Notes under the pieces: generated by a model
Databases searched by the model: none
What the model was told of the DNA's origin: nothing
What the model saw: only the letters and a program-made list of their open reading frames with translations
NCBI RefSeq assembly: GCF_000801105.2
Contig: NC_079518.1
Span: 16,348,800-16,412,799, forward strand
Length of the DNA stretch: 64,000 nt
Source of the DNA: Raphanus sativus
Lineage: Eukaryota; Streptophyta; Magnoliopsida; Brassicales; Brassicaceae
Direction of reading: 5' to 3'
Translations under genes and position numbers: made by a program
In this document: one piece after another, positions 12,554-22,647 of the stretch
Layout: each line of letters opens with the position of its first letter
Position numbering within the stretch: position 1 is the first letter of the stretch

Positions 12554-14433
12554 GGATGCAGAGGCGAGAGGTGAAAAGGACGATTTTAGACTCTTAGAAC
12601 TCTATGCACTTAGAAACTCTGGGCATTATTCTCGACATGTTCTGTTTCTATGACTGACACTCGATTACTAGACGAACTCGAAGATGCAGTTCGATTTCTT
12701 GTTCTACTCTTTCAATCGAACTACGTTCGGCTTGCTCTTCGAAAAGGGTACATAGGCAGCCTTTCATAAGGTTCAGTCCGAAATCAATCAAGAACTATTT
12801 TTGTATCTTTTTGGTCTTTTGTTATCGAGATGCGACTCAACTAGGTTTAAGGTTAGGTAGCTAGAACTAGAAAACTCGCTGACAGCTCTTGAGGCCAAAG
12901 CTTTTACAATGTGTTGTAAATTCGTTACGCTCTTACGCGGTTTCAAAATAAGATCTACTTTTCCTGTAAATCTTTTTTGTTTTCTTTTCGTATTTTCCAA
13001 ATTTTTTGGTCACTTGTCGTTGGCTCTCGCAGAGAATGAGGGACCTCAAGGAAAATTAGGATTTCTTGTCTTTTATTATTTTACGAAAATCGACGGTGTG
13101 AATTTTGGTTCCCACAGATCTCCAAATATAAAAAGGTGAGTCTTCGTCCCGTGAACATCATCCTCGCAAATCCTAATAACCTTTAGAACTTCTTTTTCAG
13201 TAGACAAACTCATCTCTCCTCCTCGGCTGACCATTGTACTTCTTCCGTCGAGGTCCGACTCCTTAAGTTTTGGGAACCTATCTGCATTGGGAACCTATCT
13301 GCGGTGCTCTGTAGGTTCTGTTGTTATTGTAGCTACGGGCTCTAGCAAATACAAACACAAAATTTTCAGATCTATTTCAGAACTCACATTACATCAAAGC
13401 GACAACCAAACGTCTACATATTACGTATGCGAAATCACCTTTCTTATTCAAACAACATAAAATTATTAATATTTTCCATAGTATGAGTTCTGAAATAGAC
13501 CTGACGTTTTGGTGTTTGTATTTTCCAGATCCAGTAGTTGCTCATAACCACATAACCTAAAGAGCTCTGGTGATAGGTTGTCAAAACCAAAGGAGTCAGA
13601 CCTCGATGGAAGAAGTACAACGGTCAGCCTTCAAATCGGCGAGGAGGATAGATGAGTTTGCCAGTCTACTGTAAAAGAAGTTTCAAGGGTTATTAGGATT
13701 TGTGAAGATGATGTTTACGGGATGAAGACTCACTTTTATATAGCTGGAGGTCTACCTCTTTGTAAAGAGGAAAGATGCATTGAATAATGAATCATGATTG
13801 GAGTGGGTCAATGGATTTAAGAAGGTTGTTAATGGCAATGAATCAATGCATACAGTAATGTTTGAGAGGAGAAGAACCTGAGGAGAAACGACACGAACAT
13901 AGCTCAACCAAGAAATTCCTCACAAAGATTGTATTACACAACCTTCCAGAAACTCTATTGACGATTGAACTAATCGAAGCTTGAATAATACGAAGAAACC
14001 TACCGTTGTCTTTTGAAGAAGGCGATGGAAAATGACTAAACTTTGTCTATTTTGTCAGCCCAAATCTCATTCAAACCCACAAAGTCATCATTCTTAAAAG
14101 TTTAGTTATAACAGGAACGAAAAAACAACAAAATTTATAGAGAAAAAGACAGTTGATTTTTTTCCTTCTTTTATTTAGTGATGTGGTAGCACAAAAAGGG
14201 AAAAAGTTGCTATTTTGTATATTGATAGATGTTCTTGAGATTATAATAATAGTATTATTACAAAAATAAGAAAGATGAAAAAACTTAAGGAAAGAGGAGA
14301 GAAGATGCTCTCAAACTAGAACACAAAAATAAAAAGTGAAAACAAGTTCTAATATATGTCATGTTATTATTGGTTTGATTTTATTTTTGTTAAAAATTTA
14401 ATTACAGCATAAAATTATATTCATTTTTAGTTA

Positions 14434-15559
14434 GACCATCTCCAATGATGTTTCATTTTGAAACAAAATTTTGTTCCAATGGTGTTTTATTTCTTACTTC
14501 AAAATGAAGCAATACACGATATTGCTTCAAATCTGAATCTATACTGTTCACAGCTTTATTTTCGAAACTGAACTTTATAAATTGGTCCTTAAATTTTATC
14601 TGTTCTTATTTTTGATGAGTTGAATTTTTTAATTAATAATATAATTAATTAATAATAATATTTATTATTATAGTTATAATATTAAATGTTATAAAACATA
14701 TATTAAATGAAAGATAAAATTATATAATTAATTAATATAAAAGTAAAATACATGACTGATAACACCAGAGTAAACATAAAATACTTAATACAACATAAAC
14801 GTTATACATATTATATAAATCACTTTATGGTCCATTAATATCATTAAAATACTGACCCAAGAAGTTGATGTTTGAAGAGAATGTTGAGCTTTTTTTCTTT
14901 ACTCCCGTCCAATAAAATTCGATTTTGTTCGGACGGAATGTATGCGCGAACTTTAGGATCTTGTATGGAATTTACATCACAAAATAAAATTTTATTTTCT
15001 TATTTATGTTTTCCAAAACTTAATTTCTACTTTGAATCTCCAAATATTTTCATCTTTGTGTGCTTGTCTTCTTTAACTACTCCAATATTTATTTATTTCT
15101 TTTTTATAAGGTGCTAATAACAAGTGATGTTTGATCATCATTTTCTATTTCATTGGGGATTTTTTTTACTCCCATTGGTCTTTTAGATGATGATCTACTT
15201 TGAAGCTATTTAACGATCATTTGTGGGAAATATATATATATGGTGCTTCTTTATAAAATATAATATTGTTTTTCTTTATTTATGTTATGTTTAATAATTT
15301 TATTATATGATAAAGATGAATTTATAAAAATTATGTTGGATTATTTTTAAAACAAAATAGTTGAAAAAAATTAGTAAACATAAAAAAGTATAAGATATTA
15401 TTAACAATTAATGACAAAACAGACATAAATATACTTAGAATATTTTTTTACAAGAAAGAATTGAAGTAAACCATTGGAGAAGATGTTGTTTCATTTTTTG
15501 CTTCATTTCAAAAAAGTGAACTTTAAACCTAAAAATGAAGCAAATCAGTGGAGATGCCC
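14434..15559. mobile_element. Harbinger-like non-autonomous element
   Basis: The left end GACCATCTCCAATG follows TTA; the right end GTGGAGATGCCC precedes TTG. Inner copies (CATTGGAG near 15473; TTTCATTTTGAAAC versus GTTTCATTTTTTGC) extend the inverted repeat. A 3-bp TTA-type target with GGGCATCTCC-like termini fits PIF/Harbinger. The interior is AT-rich; the open frame at 14872-15117 matches nothing known to me. Confidence 0.5.
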
Positions 15560-17691
15560 TTGTAGAACAGTTTGTTATAACTTTTATCAAAACTGGTTTG
15601 TTTGATGGATCATATATCGCAGGTGTCAATCGATCAAAAATTATACTAAAATAATATTTTGCACATTATATATAAGTAGTTATTTTAAACAAAAAATATC
15701 TAATAAATAATAAATTTTATATATTATATTAAAATATAATAAATAATTAATACATAACAAGCAAGTTATATATAATAAAATATTATAAGATTCAGTTTTT
15801 AAAGGTTATTATTAGTTATTTTGATATCATAGTTTACGTTGTGTTAAAATATAATAATATACTAGAACATGATCCGCGTAACAACACTGATTTATTTGAA
15901 ATTAATTAAATAAATCTTATAAATTAATTGAGTATTCTTTAGTGTAAAAGAGATTTTGATTGTATAATTTTTATTCTATGTATCTTAACTAATATTATTA
16001 TATTTGTTTTGTAATTTATCTTGCTAATAATTATGTTCATATTATTATCAGTTTAAATATGTTGTTAATAATTAGTCTTAAGCATTTATCTTCAGATAAT
16101 ATATATTTAAACAAATTCATAATAATTATTGTTATATAATTACTGTGTATATATATTATGTAATCGTTATTATTGAATTATTATGTTACTTAAATAAGTA
16201 TAATAACTTTTACTATATTGTAGATTAGTGCATACAAAAATAACTGATGTTGTTAACATATAGGAATGTGAATACATTTTTTTGTTCATATATATTATAT
16301 TAGTTTTTTTTTGAACTGTATATATTATATTAGTTACACTTCATATAAATACTCTTCTGCTCTATATATTTCAATTATAACGTAAATTAATATTTTAATT
16401 GATTAAATTGTATGTAAGTTTTATATCTCTATAACTTTATTTTAATATATAATTTTATGAAATCATTTTAGTTGTTTGAAAAGATTGTCCCAACACTGAA
16501 AAAAAGAAAAGATTATCCCAAACAAAAAGTATTATATAAATAGAAAGCTGGCCCAAAGAATTTTGATAATTATCAATTTCTAAATTGAAGCCCGTCATCT
16601 AACAAAATTTTCACTGGAACAACGAATAAAAGTTTATATAATCTATTTGTGTTCTATTTTGGTTTATGTTGGACCCGGGTGACCAAGCGAATTATTATTC
16701 AATCATATAAGCTATTTTAATATAATTTTAAAGCCCAAAAATATCTTTTAGAAAATATAATTTACGAAATCAATATTTTAGACATTTATTTAGTTTATTT
16801 GAATTTTATACATATAATTATATTATTTTTATTTATTAAATATGAAATTGTATAAGATATTATTAATTTAGTTATTAGTTATTTCAAATCTTTCATCATG
16901 ATTTTTTAAGAAAATCTCTGTGATTTATTTGATTAACTGTATAATATATTTTGATTAAATTTTAATTATAAATTTATTTGTTGTCAATTATTTAATTTTA
17001 TTTATATACAGTATTCAATTTTACTAGAATGTTTATTTTTATTTAAATTAATGGAATCTTGTATATATGAAAATATAAAAAATATTCACTAATTTAATTT
17101 ATTTGATATTGATTGAAATTATTTTTAGTATCTAAACCTAGAAAATTAGTTAGAATTATTTTTTATATTTTCATAATTTATTTGAATGTTTTAGTTATTT
17201 ATTTTATTTATCAAATAATTTGATAGAAAATTGATAAAAAGATTTATAAGATGAGACTAATGTTTTATATTGTTTGGACACAAGATTAATTATTTTATTG
17301 TATGGAAACCTAGATTATCAAATTCAAAGGTTAGTGTATTCAGAAATTGTATAAAAATTAAAAGTGGTACATACTAAATTTATATTTTTAATATTGATAA
17401 GAAAATCAAAAGTATATATTTTCATCAGTCTGAACAAGAAATCACTATAAAATCCAAAAAAGACATAAGACCATACTGAAAATAAATTACTTCAAATAAA
17501 ACAAACAATTTAAAAAAAAATTACATTCCCAATCAAACCATAAAATAGACCATTTCCAACAATCTCAACGGTTTCAAATAACCATCTAAAAACGATTCAG
17601 AGGTAATCCCTTCAATCTAAAATCAAATGTCAAACAGAACAATTAGTGAAGATAAAATTACTTTCTGTCCAAAACGTAAACAAATCACTAG
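15560..17691. other. AT-rich repeat-derived stretch without genes
   Basis: No coding signal. CTAGAACATGATCCGCG at 15862 resembles a minus-strand Helitron 3' terminus with a decayed hairpin. TTTGTAATTTATCTTGCTAA at about 16010 and the following 250 bp recur at about 50890 and 55030. The stretch near 17255-17400 (TGTTTTATATTGTTTGGAC) recurs at 54490. Confidence 0.5.
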
Positions 17692-18021
17692 TAAATCTAA
17701 ATAATCTCACAAAGTTTAATTTAGATGCAAACCCCATGCACAGACAAACAACAGAAAAATTAAGCCTTTAGCCAAACAAAAAAAACAACAGAAAAATATT
17801 GGGAAATCGGCCAAAAAAACACTGATCTTTATAGGAATTGCCAAAACAAACCTGTACTCGAGCCTGACCAAAAAAACACCAAACTTTTGTTGACTTTTTA
17901 CATTTATTAAAACACATACCATTGACTTGCCATATTAACACACCGTTAACTGAGAGTTAAGACAGTGTTAACTCACCGTTAATTACTACCGTTTATTGAA
18001 ACGACATCGTTTCAAAAATGT

Positions 18022-18240
18022 TGTTAGGTGGGTTTCGAACTCGTGCACTCGGGGTCATTATAGGGGCTTTTGCCACTAGGCTAGTGGACTTTTCAATATA
18101 ATACCATACATATTTATTTTTATTGATCTAACGATGTGGTTTAGTTTAGTTTAATTAAAATTGTTGTTAGGTGGTTTCGAACTCGTGCACTCGTGGTCAT
18201 TATAGGGGGCTTTTGTCACTGGGCTAGTGCACTTTTCGAA
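18022..18240 (-). repeat. Two tRNA-like A/B-box modules in the left TIR
   Basis: On the minus strand each copy (about 18022-18093 and 18152-18234) reads CACTAGCC(T/C)AGTG(G/A)CAAAAG, then about 30 nt, then CACGAGTTCGAAACC. These resemble the pol III A box (TRGYNNANNGG) and B box (GGTTCGANNCC) of tRNAs. One counterpart sits in the right TIR. Confidence 0.55.
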
Positions 18241-18352
18241 AGAGTACCATAACTATTTGGTTTTATTGATACAACCCGGATGTTTGATCTAAATCAATCT
18301 ATCTATCGTAACCCTAATTTCTCCAGTCACTTCTCCGAAATCCTCCGGTGCG

Positions 18353-18795
18353 ATGGAGAAGGAGATGGAGATGGAGGACGACTTGGAGTTTGAAATAGCT
18401 GAGGTTCTATCCGGACTCAAGCAACATTATCCTCACCGCTCTAAGATACAAGACGATTTGGAGAATCCCCATAGATCATCGGAGGTTAAAGGTATGTTCA
18501 CTTCGTTTTTTTTTTTGTTCTCATCCAATCTCAGACGCAATATATATTCATTGCTGCTTGATTTTGCAGGTGCTATTGATTCTTCCCAAGGTTGTAATGC
18601 GAGTATCCAAGCTCAGCACTCAGCCAACACTAATAAGTCCACCAACGGAACGTCGTCTCCAGTCCCTCATATTTGGAGGGATGAGGAATTTCGATTGGGA
18701 GATCGACGCAACCAAAAAGCTCGGCAAAGAATGGTGGAGATGGGAGATCGACGAGATTGTTGAAGAAGGGTGGAGACGGTGGTGATGGGAGATTT
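18353..18795 (+). pseudogene. Captured two-exon gene fragment inside the MULE
   Basis: Exon 1 (18353-18491) starts ATGGAGAAGGAG and encodes an acidic stretch with DDLEFEIAEVLSGLKQH. A consensus intron (GTATGTTC...TTTTGCAG, about 18492-18569) follows, then an exon reading AIDSSQGCNASIQAQHS and NKSTNGTSSPVPH. The intact splice sites argue for capture of genomic DNA from a real gene. The EIEIAEVL(Y)G(M/L) pattern recalls the plant clock protein TIME FOR COFFEE, but that rests on memory of a short motif. Two 44-bp GGAGATGGGAGAT... repeats end the fragment. Whether it is expressed cannot be told. Confidence 0.45.
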
Positions 18796-18898
18796 GACGA
18801 GATCGTCGAAGAAGGGTGGAGACGGCGTCATTTTTTTTGTTTCATTTAACTCGTATTCGAAGAGAATATAAACAACCATGTTCGTAAATCTATTGCAA

Positions 18899-18965
18899 AG
18901 TCCACTAGCTCAGTGGCAAACACCCTTCCCATTATACTCGAGTGCACGAGTTCGAGCCCATGTAA
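18899..18965 (+). repeat. tRNA-like A/B-box module in the right TIR
   Basis: CACTAGCTCAGTGGCAAAC followed 30 nt later by CACGAGTTCGAGCCCATG looks like a D-arm/A box and a T-arm/B box. No acceptor stem closes around it, so it is not a functional tRNA gene. Confidence 0.55.
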
Positions 18966-19394
18966 AACCCATTTTTTTTAATTACGGAGCTATTAGAAAA
19001 CGACGTCGTTTCGCTCATTTCTCTTTAATCACCCAAAGACATGAAACGACGTCGTATAGTTTAACACCAAGATTTAACGTCGTATAAATTTTCTGTTAAC
19101 TCGGTTAACGGTGTGTTAATTTGGTAAGTCAATGGTAAGTTTTATAACAAACTTAAAAAGTCAATGAAAGTTCGGTGTTTTTTTGGCCAGTCCATATGTC
19201 CAGGTTTGTTTTGGCAATTCCTGCAAAGTTCAGTGTTTGTTTGGCCGATTTCCCGAAAAATATTTGGTTTTGTCAAAATTTAAATGCATTACAATGTAAC
19301 ATGTTTACTTCTTCACAAAATACATAGGGATTGATTGTGGTGTTGTAGCTTTAGTTATTTCTTCTTAAAGAAAATGGGATGTGAGTTTTTTTTT

Positions 19395-19863
19395 GGGGAA
19401 TTTTCAAAAATATCATTTTCAAGGTACCATTATTCATCTTTACCACCACTAAAGACACATTTTCAAAAATATCTTATTTATTAAAATGGTAAAAACTCTT
19501 ATATCTTTGTATTTATATGCTTTTCAAAATTCTAATCCCAAATTCTAAATACTAAACCTTCAATTCTAAACTCTAAACCCAAAATCTTCAACTCTAAACC
19601 CTAAACCCTAAACTATATACCCTAAATTCAATATCTTAAACCCTAAACCCTAAAGTCTAAACTATAAACCCTAAATCCTCAACTCTAAACCCTAAATCCT
19701 CAACTCTAAACCCTAAACTATATACCTTAAACCCTAAAACATTAAATCTAAACCCTAAATCCTAAACCTTCAATTCTAAACCCTTCATTAAAAGTAGTGG
19801 TAAAAGTGGTTAGTGTAAATATGAAAAGTGGTACTATGAAAATGGTATTTTTGGCAATTTCTC
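19395..19863. mobile_element. Small MULE-like element with degenerate telomere repeats
   Basis: The ends GGGGAATTTTCAAAAATA and (inverse) GAGAAATTGCCAAAAATACC form a TIR of about 60 bp. Nine T flank each side (19386-19394 and 19864-19872). The duplicate segment has a single T-run at 22870-22876 with no insert. The interior (19560-19790) is a run of CCCTAAA-like units with variants. Confidence 0.8.
19560..19790 (+). repeat. Interstitial degenerate CCCTAAA repeats
   Basis: About 25 units of (C)CCTAAA or TCTAAA with AACT/AATC interruptions. They lie inside a transposon with target duplications, so they came with the element and are not an old chromosome end. Confidence 0.8.
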
Positions 19864-19989
19864 TTTTTTTTTGCTATGGATTTAATATTTTGCTGTGTAA
19901 TTATTTTCAAAATACTAAATAAAGCTTTAAAATTTAATTTTGAGAACTAAAATATTTATTTGTTTCACTTTTGACATTAAATTTATATT

Positions 19990-20660
19990 TTAAAGTTAAA
20001 GTATAATTGTTTTATTAAAAAACTGTCTAAATCATATAGCCGTTCCCAATCAAACCAATTACCGTTACACATGTCTCTTTTGTTCTTTCCCCCAAAATTT
20101 AACATTACGCGAAAATTATTTGTATAAATTGTGACCTGTAGTGTAAGACTATATAATATTATAAATACAGCCGAGAAGTAAGACCAAAACAATACAATAT
20201 GTATTTATCTTTGAGAAGAATAGGTTAATTAGTTGTCTGTAAATTACAACCACAAAGAGGATCAAATGAATCATCTCGTTTTAGCAAAACTGTGAAGTAA
20301 AAATGAAAGGAAAACCCAAATTAGTATCGACAATAATGTAAAAAATGTTCCGTTAACCACCTAAGACCTAACATCTTTTCTCTGTTTGGTATGATTTATA
20401 TCTAAATGCTACCACCTAACATCTGTAACTTTACAAAATAAAAAATAAAAAATGATTGTACAAGGATGTCTCATGCTGGAAGACATGTAATTGATCTATA
20501 TAGAGAAGTTTCAAGTGCAGATGAGAAATATCCGATATAGTACGATTTGAAACTTACCTCCCAAAAGGATTACATCGGATCCATCCTGAGTCGTCATTCC
20601 ACCAGATTGCCAACCAAAGCAGTACATGTCTTCCTGTTCGAGAGAGAGAACAAAAGCTCA
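19990..20660 (-). pseudogene. Truncated copy of the aspartyl protease 3' end
   Basis: 20530-20640 matches exon 7 of the intact gene (minus-strand residues EDMYCFGWQSGGMTTQDGSD) with its splice sites. 20280-20345 matches the last part of exon 9. Exon 8 and most of exon 9 are gone: the sequence jumps from GTTCCGTTAACCACC straight to CTAAGACCTAACATC. The intact copy has TAATCACC at both edges of that stretch, which suggests deletion between short direct repeats. All 5' exons are absent. Confidence 0.85.
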
Positions 20661-20734
20661 ATTTGTGGATGAGAGAGACAAAAATTCTTACACATGTAAA
20701 AACATGAAGTTTCTATTGGGATATAAACACATAA

Positions 20735-20965
20735 AAGTGGGTTATACGAAAAATAATCTAATAGAACTGAAATTCATGAAAATATATAATGCATAAACGC
20801 TAAACACAAATACACAACTAAGGAAACGAGGAAAATCGCTAGGATCACATCAAAGTGGGTTATATGAAAAATAGTCTAATAGAACTGAAATTCATGAGAA
20901 AATATATAATGCATAAACACTAAACACAAATACACAACTAAGGAAACAAGGAAAATCACTATTAG
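20735..20965. repeat. Tandem duplication, about 116-bp unit
   Basis: AAAGTGGGTTATACGAAAAA through AACAAGGAAAATC... occurs twice (20735-20850, 20851-20965) with few differences, directly after the end of duplication copy A. Confidence 0.75.
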
Positions 20966-22246
20966 TTAAATAAAGAAAATACATGTTCATATTTTTTTTT
21001 ATTTTTTTCAGCAACATAAACATACTCATATTTCCAGCTAATTAGTTAAATACTATATCCAAGTAAGCTATTTGTATTTCTTATTTTCTAATACAAATCT
21101 AAATTTAAACTATACATCAAAGGGGCAAATGTTTGATAATATGAAGCTTTACTTTTCAAAATTCAAAAATTATCCACTTCAACAAGAGAGTTTACATGAA
21201 CAACCAACTTCGACATTAGAACTTTATGATTGTAAATAACCTTTTACACGATGTCTAAAAGCCTCTTCCAACGTTATACAATTTTTCTAATCCCTAAATT
21301 TTCATACTGATTTTATCTTTAGAAAACATAACTACATTGGTGTTCGTTTAAAAAAGGGAAAATTATTTTTTTAGGAAAAAATGATAACTATGTTCTATTA
21401 AGATAATCATTGCACAAAAATTACATAAAAGAAATATATTATTACAGGCTTCTTCTTCTTCTCCTGCGAGACCTGATTCGTCTTCCGCCGCCGTCTAAAA
21501 GATTCAGTGGTAGATCTAAAATTGAAGGTAAAAGTTTTTGAATAGAGAATCCAGAAAAAATAATAAGTGCGGGAGGAGAGGGATGAGGGTGAAGAGAAAC
21601 AGAGGAGACAGATGTGGGATTAATGGCTGGGGATTGAAGAGAAGAAGAGAGTGTGGCGAGAGGAGGAGGCGTAGAGAAAAAAAACGTGAGTTTTTTTTTC
21701 CTAATTGCTGACAGAAAGAAGGGTATAATAGGAATCTCATGTTCTCTTTTGTCTTGGAAACATAAACAAAGTGTCTCAATAGCAAAATATGACTTATTGT
21801 GATATTGTAAAGAAGAAAAGTGACATATGGTGTAATTAGTTCTTGAAAGAAAATATGCCTAACCACAGAGGAAAGCCAATTTTCTATGAAGACATCCGAT
21901 AAGACTGAAGCAAGGTTAGCATAAAATATAACACTCTATTCACATACAAAGGATAGATACAAAAAAGCTAACCAAACAGAAGCAAGTAGAATATGTATGT
22001 ATTATTTTTTGGATTGTACATGGCCAACCAATCATTATGCTTGAAAAATTATATATTCAAACCATTTCTTGCCAAATACTATGTATATAACACATGTCAC
22101 CAATTTTAAAAGTCTTTAGATAAAAGGAAATTCTTAGAAGAAATTCACAATTCTCTTTATAAACATTTCAGTCACTATTAAACATTCAACAAATCAACTA
22201 TATCATTCCATCAACTATAGATAATTCTTTTATAAATTACTTCTTT
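20966..22246. other. AT-rich spacer, no gene recognised
   Basis: A purine/pyrimidine-rich patch at about 21440-21720, with TCTTCCGCCGCCGTC, stands out from the AT-rich surroundings. It gives no conserved frame in either direction. Confidence 0.4.
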
Positions 22247-22359
22247 AGGTGCGACACTGAATGCCGGGTCAGCTTTAGTCTAGTGGCTAAGTTGTATCCA
22301 AGGCACCGGGGTCACCTTCAGGGGTTCCTGGGTGTGAGATTTCCCCAAGTGGCAAGAAA

Positions 22360-22393
<34 letters not shown>

Positions 22394-22406
22394 TGCGACA
22401 CTGAAT
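22247..22406 (+). mobile_element. tRNA-derived SINE with 16-bp target duplication
   Basis: AGGTGCGACACTGAAT flanks both sides (22247-22262 and 22391-22406). The body starts GCCGGGTCAGCTTTAGTC, carries the A-box-like TAGTCTAGTGGCTAAG and a B-box-like GGGGTTCCTGGG, and ends in an A-rich tail of about 40 nt. The head looks tRNA-derived, as in Brassicaceae SINEs. The perfect duplication and long tail suggest a recent insertion. Confidence 0.9.
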
Positions 22407-22614
22407 TTCATGAAACATCTATAATAAAGAGTTAAACTTATAATTTAGGATTTAAGGTTTATGTTTTAGGTAGAGAATAATTTGATTTAGGTTATTCAAT
22501 AGTTATATATTCTGCTAAATTTATCATGATAAATCATTCGGTTTTGGCTAAATTTTTTTATAAACAATTTAAAATATGTATTAAAAAAAATTACTGGATA
22601 ACTTTTTATAAGAT

Positions 22615-22647
22615 ACAATCCGCGCATAGCGTGGAAAAAATATTTAG
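22615..22647 (+). mobile_element. Helitron 3' terminus remnant
   Basis: The hairpin CCGCGCATAGCGTGG (one G-T pair) is followed by AAAAAATATTTAG and then T, a decayed CTAG end. It abuts the left edge of duplication copy B exactly. Confidence 0.5.

Larger units (their letters stand above)
8952..13116 (+). mobile_element. Gypsy-like LTR element nested in the fold-back arm
   Basis: It begins TGTTGGGGTC and ends GGTTCCCACA, with flanks GATTT (8947-8951) and GATCT (13117-13121), a one-mismatch 5-bp target duplication. The 3' LTR (11602-13116) is preceded by the polypurine run GGCTGGAGGGGCTAAT. The 5' LTR keeps only about 300 bp (8952-9250). The interior of about 2.35 kb (9250-11600) has no recognisable gag or pol frame. 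GGGTACGCAGGCAGCC-like motifs at about 11360 and GGGTACATAGGCAGCC at about 12745 are typical of gypsy LTRs. Superfamily is an inference because no pol is seen. Confidence 0.75.
8540..14150. mobile_element. Fold-back / MULE-like long-TIR element, interrupted
   Basis: The left arm runs 8540-8951 and resumes at 13117-13392; the right arm is its inverse at about 13483-14150. Matching blocks include the CTTTTCTCTATAAA-type outer end, GGAAGGTTGTGTGACAC / GTATTACACAACCTTCC, GTGAGTCTTC...CCCGT and TCTATTTCAGAACTCA. Without the nested LTR element this would be about 1.45 kb of almost pure inverted repeat (arms about 680 bp, loop about 90 bp). No transposase is present. Long TIRs suggest a Mutator-like or Foldback element; the target duplication was not resolved. 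Confidence 0.75.
17801..19254. mobile_element. Pack-MULE, 1454 bp, 10-bp target duplication
   Basis: The termini are GGGAAATCGGCC and its exact inverse. The inverted repeats run over 300 bp (AGGAATTGCCAAAACAAACC, CACACCGTTAAC and others). GAAAAATATT flanks both ends (17791-17800 and 19255-19264), the length expected of Mutator-like elements. The other segmental copy has the uninterrupted site GAAAAATATT once, at 22737-22746, which fixes both ends. The interior carries spliced-gene-like sequence and tRNA-like modules, not a transposase. Confidence 0.9.
17692..20741. repeat. Segmental duplication, copy A
   Basis: From TAAATCTAAATAATCTCAC to the GTTCTATTGGGATATA block this segment matches 22648-25242. 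It differs by two insertions here (17801-19254 and 19395-19863), a Helitron insertion in the other copy, and loss of two protease exons here. Confidence 0.85.

Noticed and set aside
18899..18965. A tRNA gene
   Set aside because: A and B boxes are present, but no acceptor or anticodon stems form and the module is repeated within transposon TIRs.
19560..19790. Relic of a chromosome end
   Set aside because: The repeats are inside a TIR element with a 9-bp duplication and are missing from the duplicate copy.
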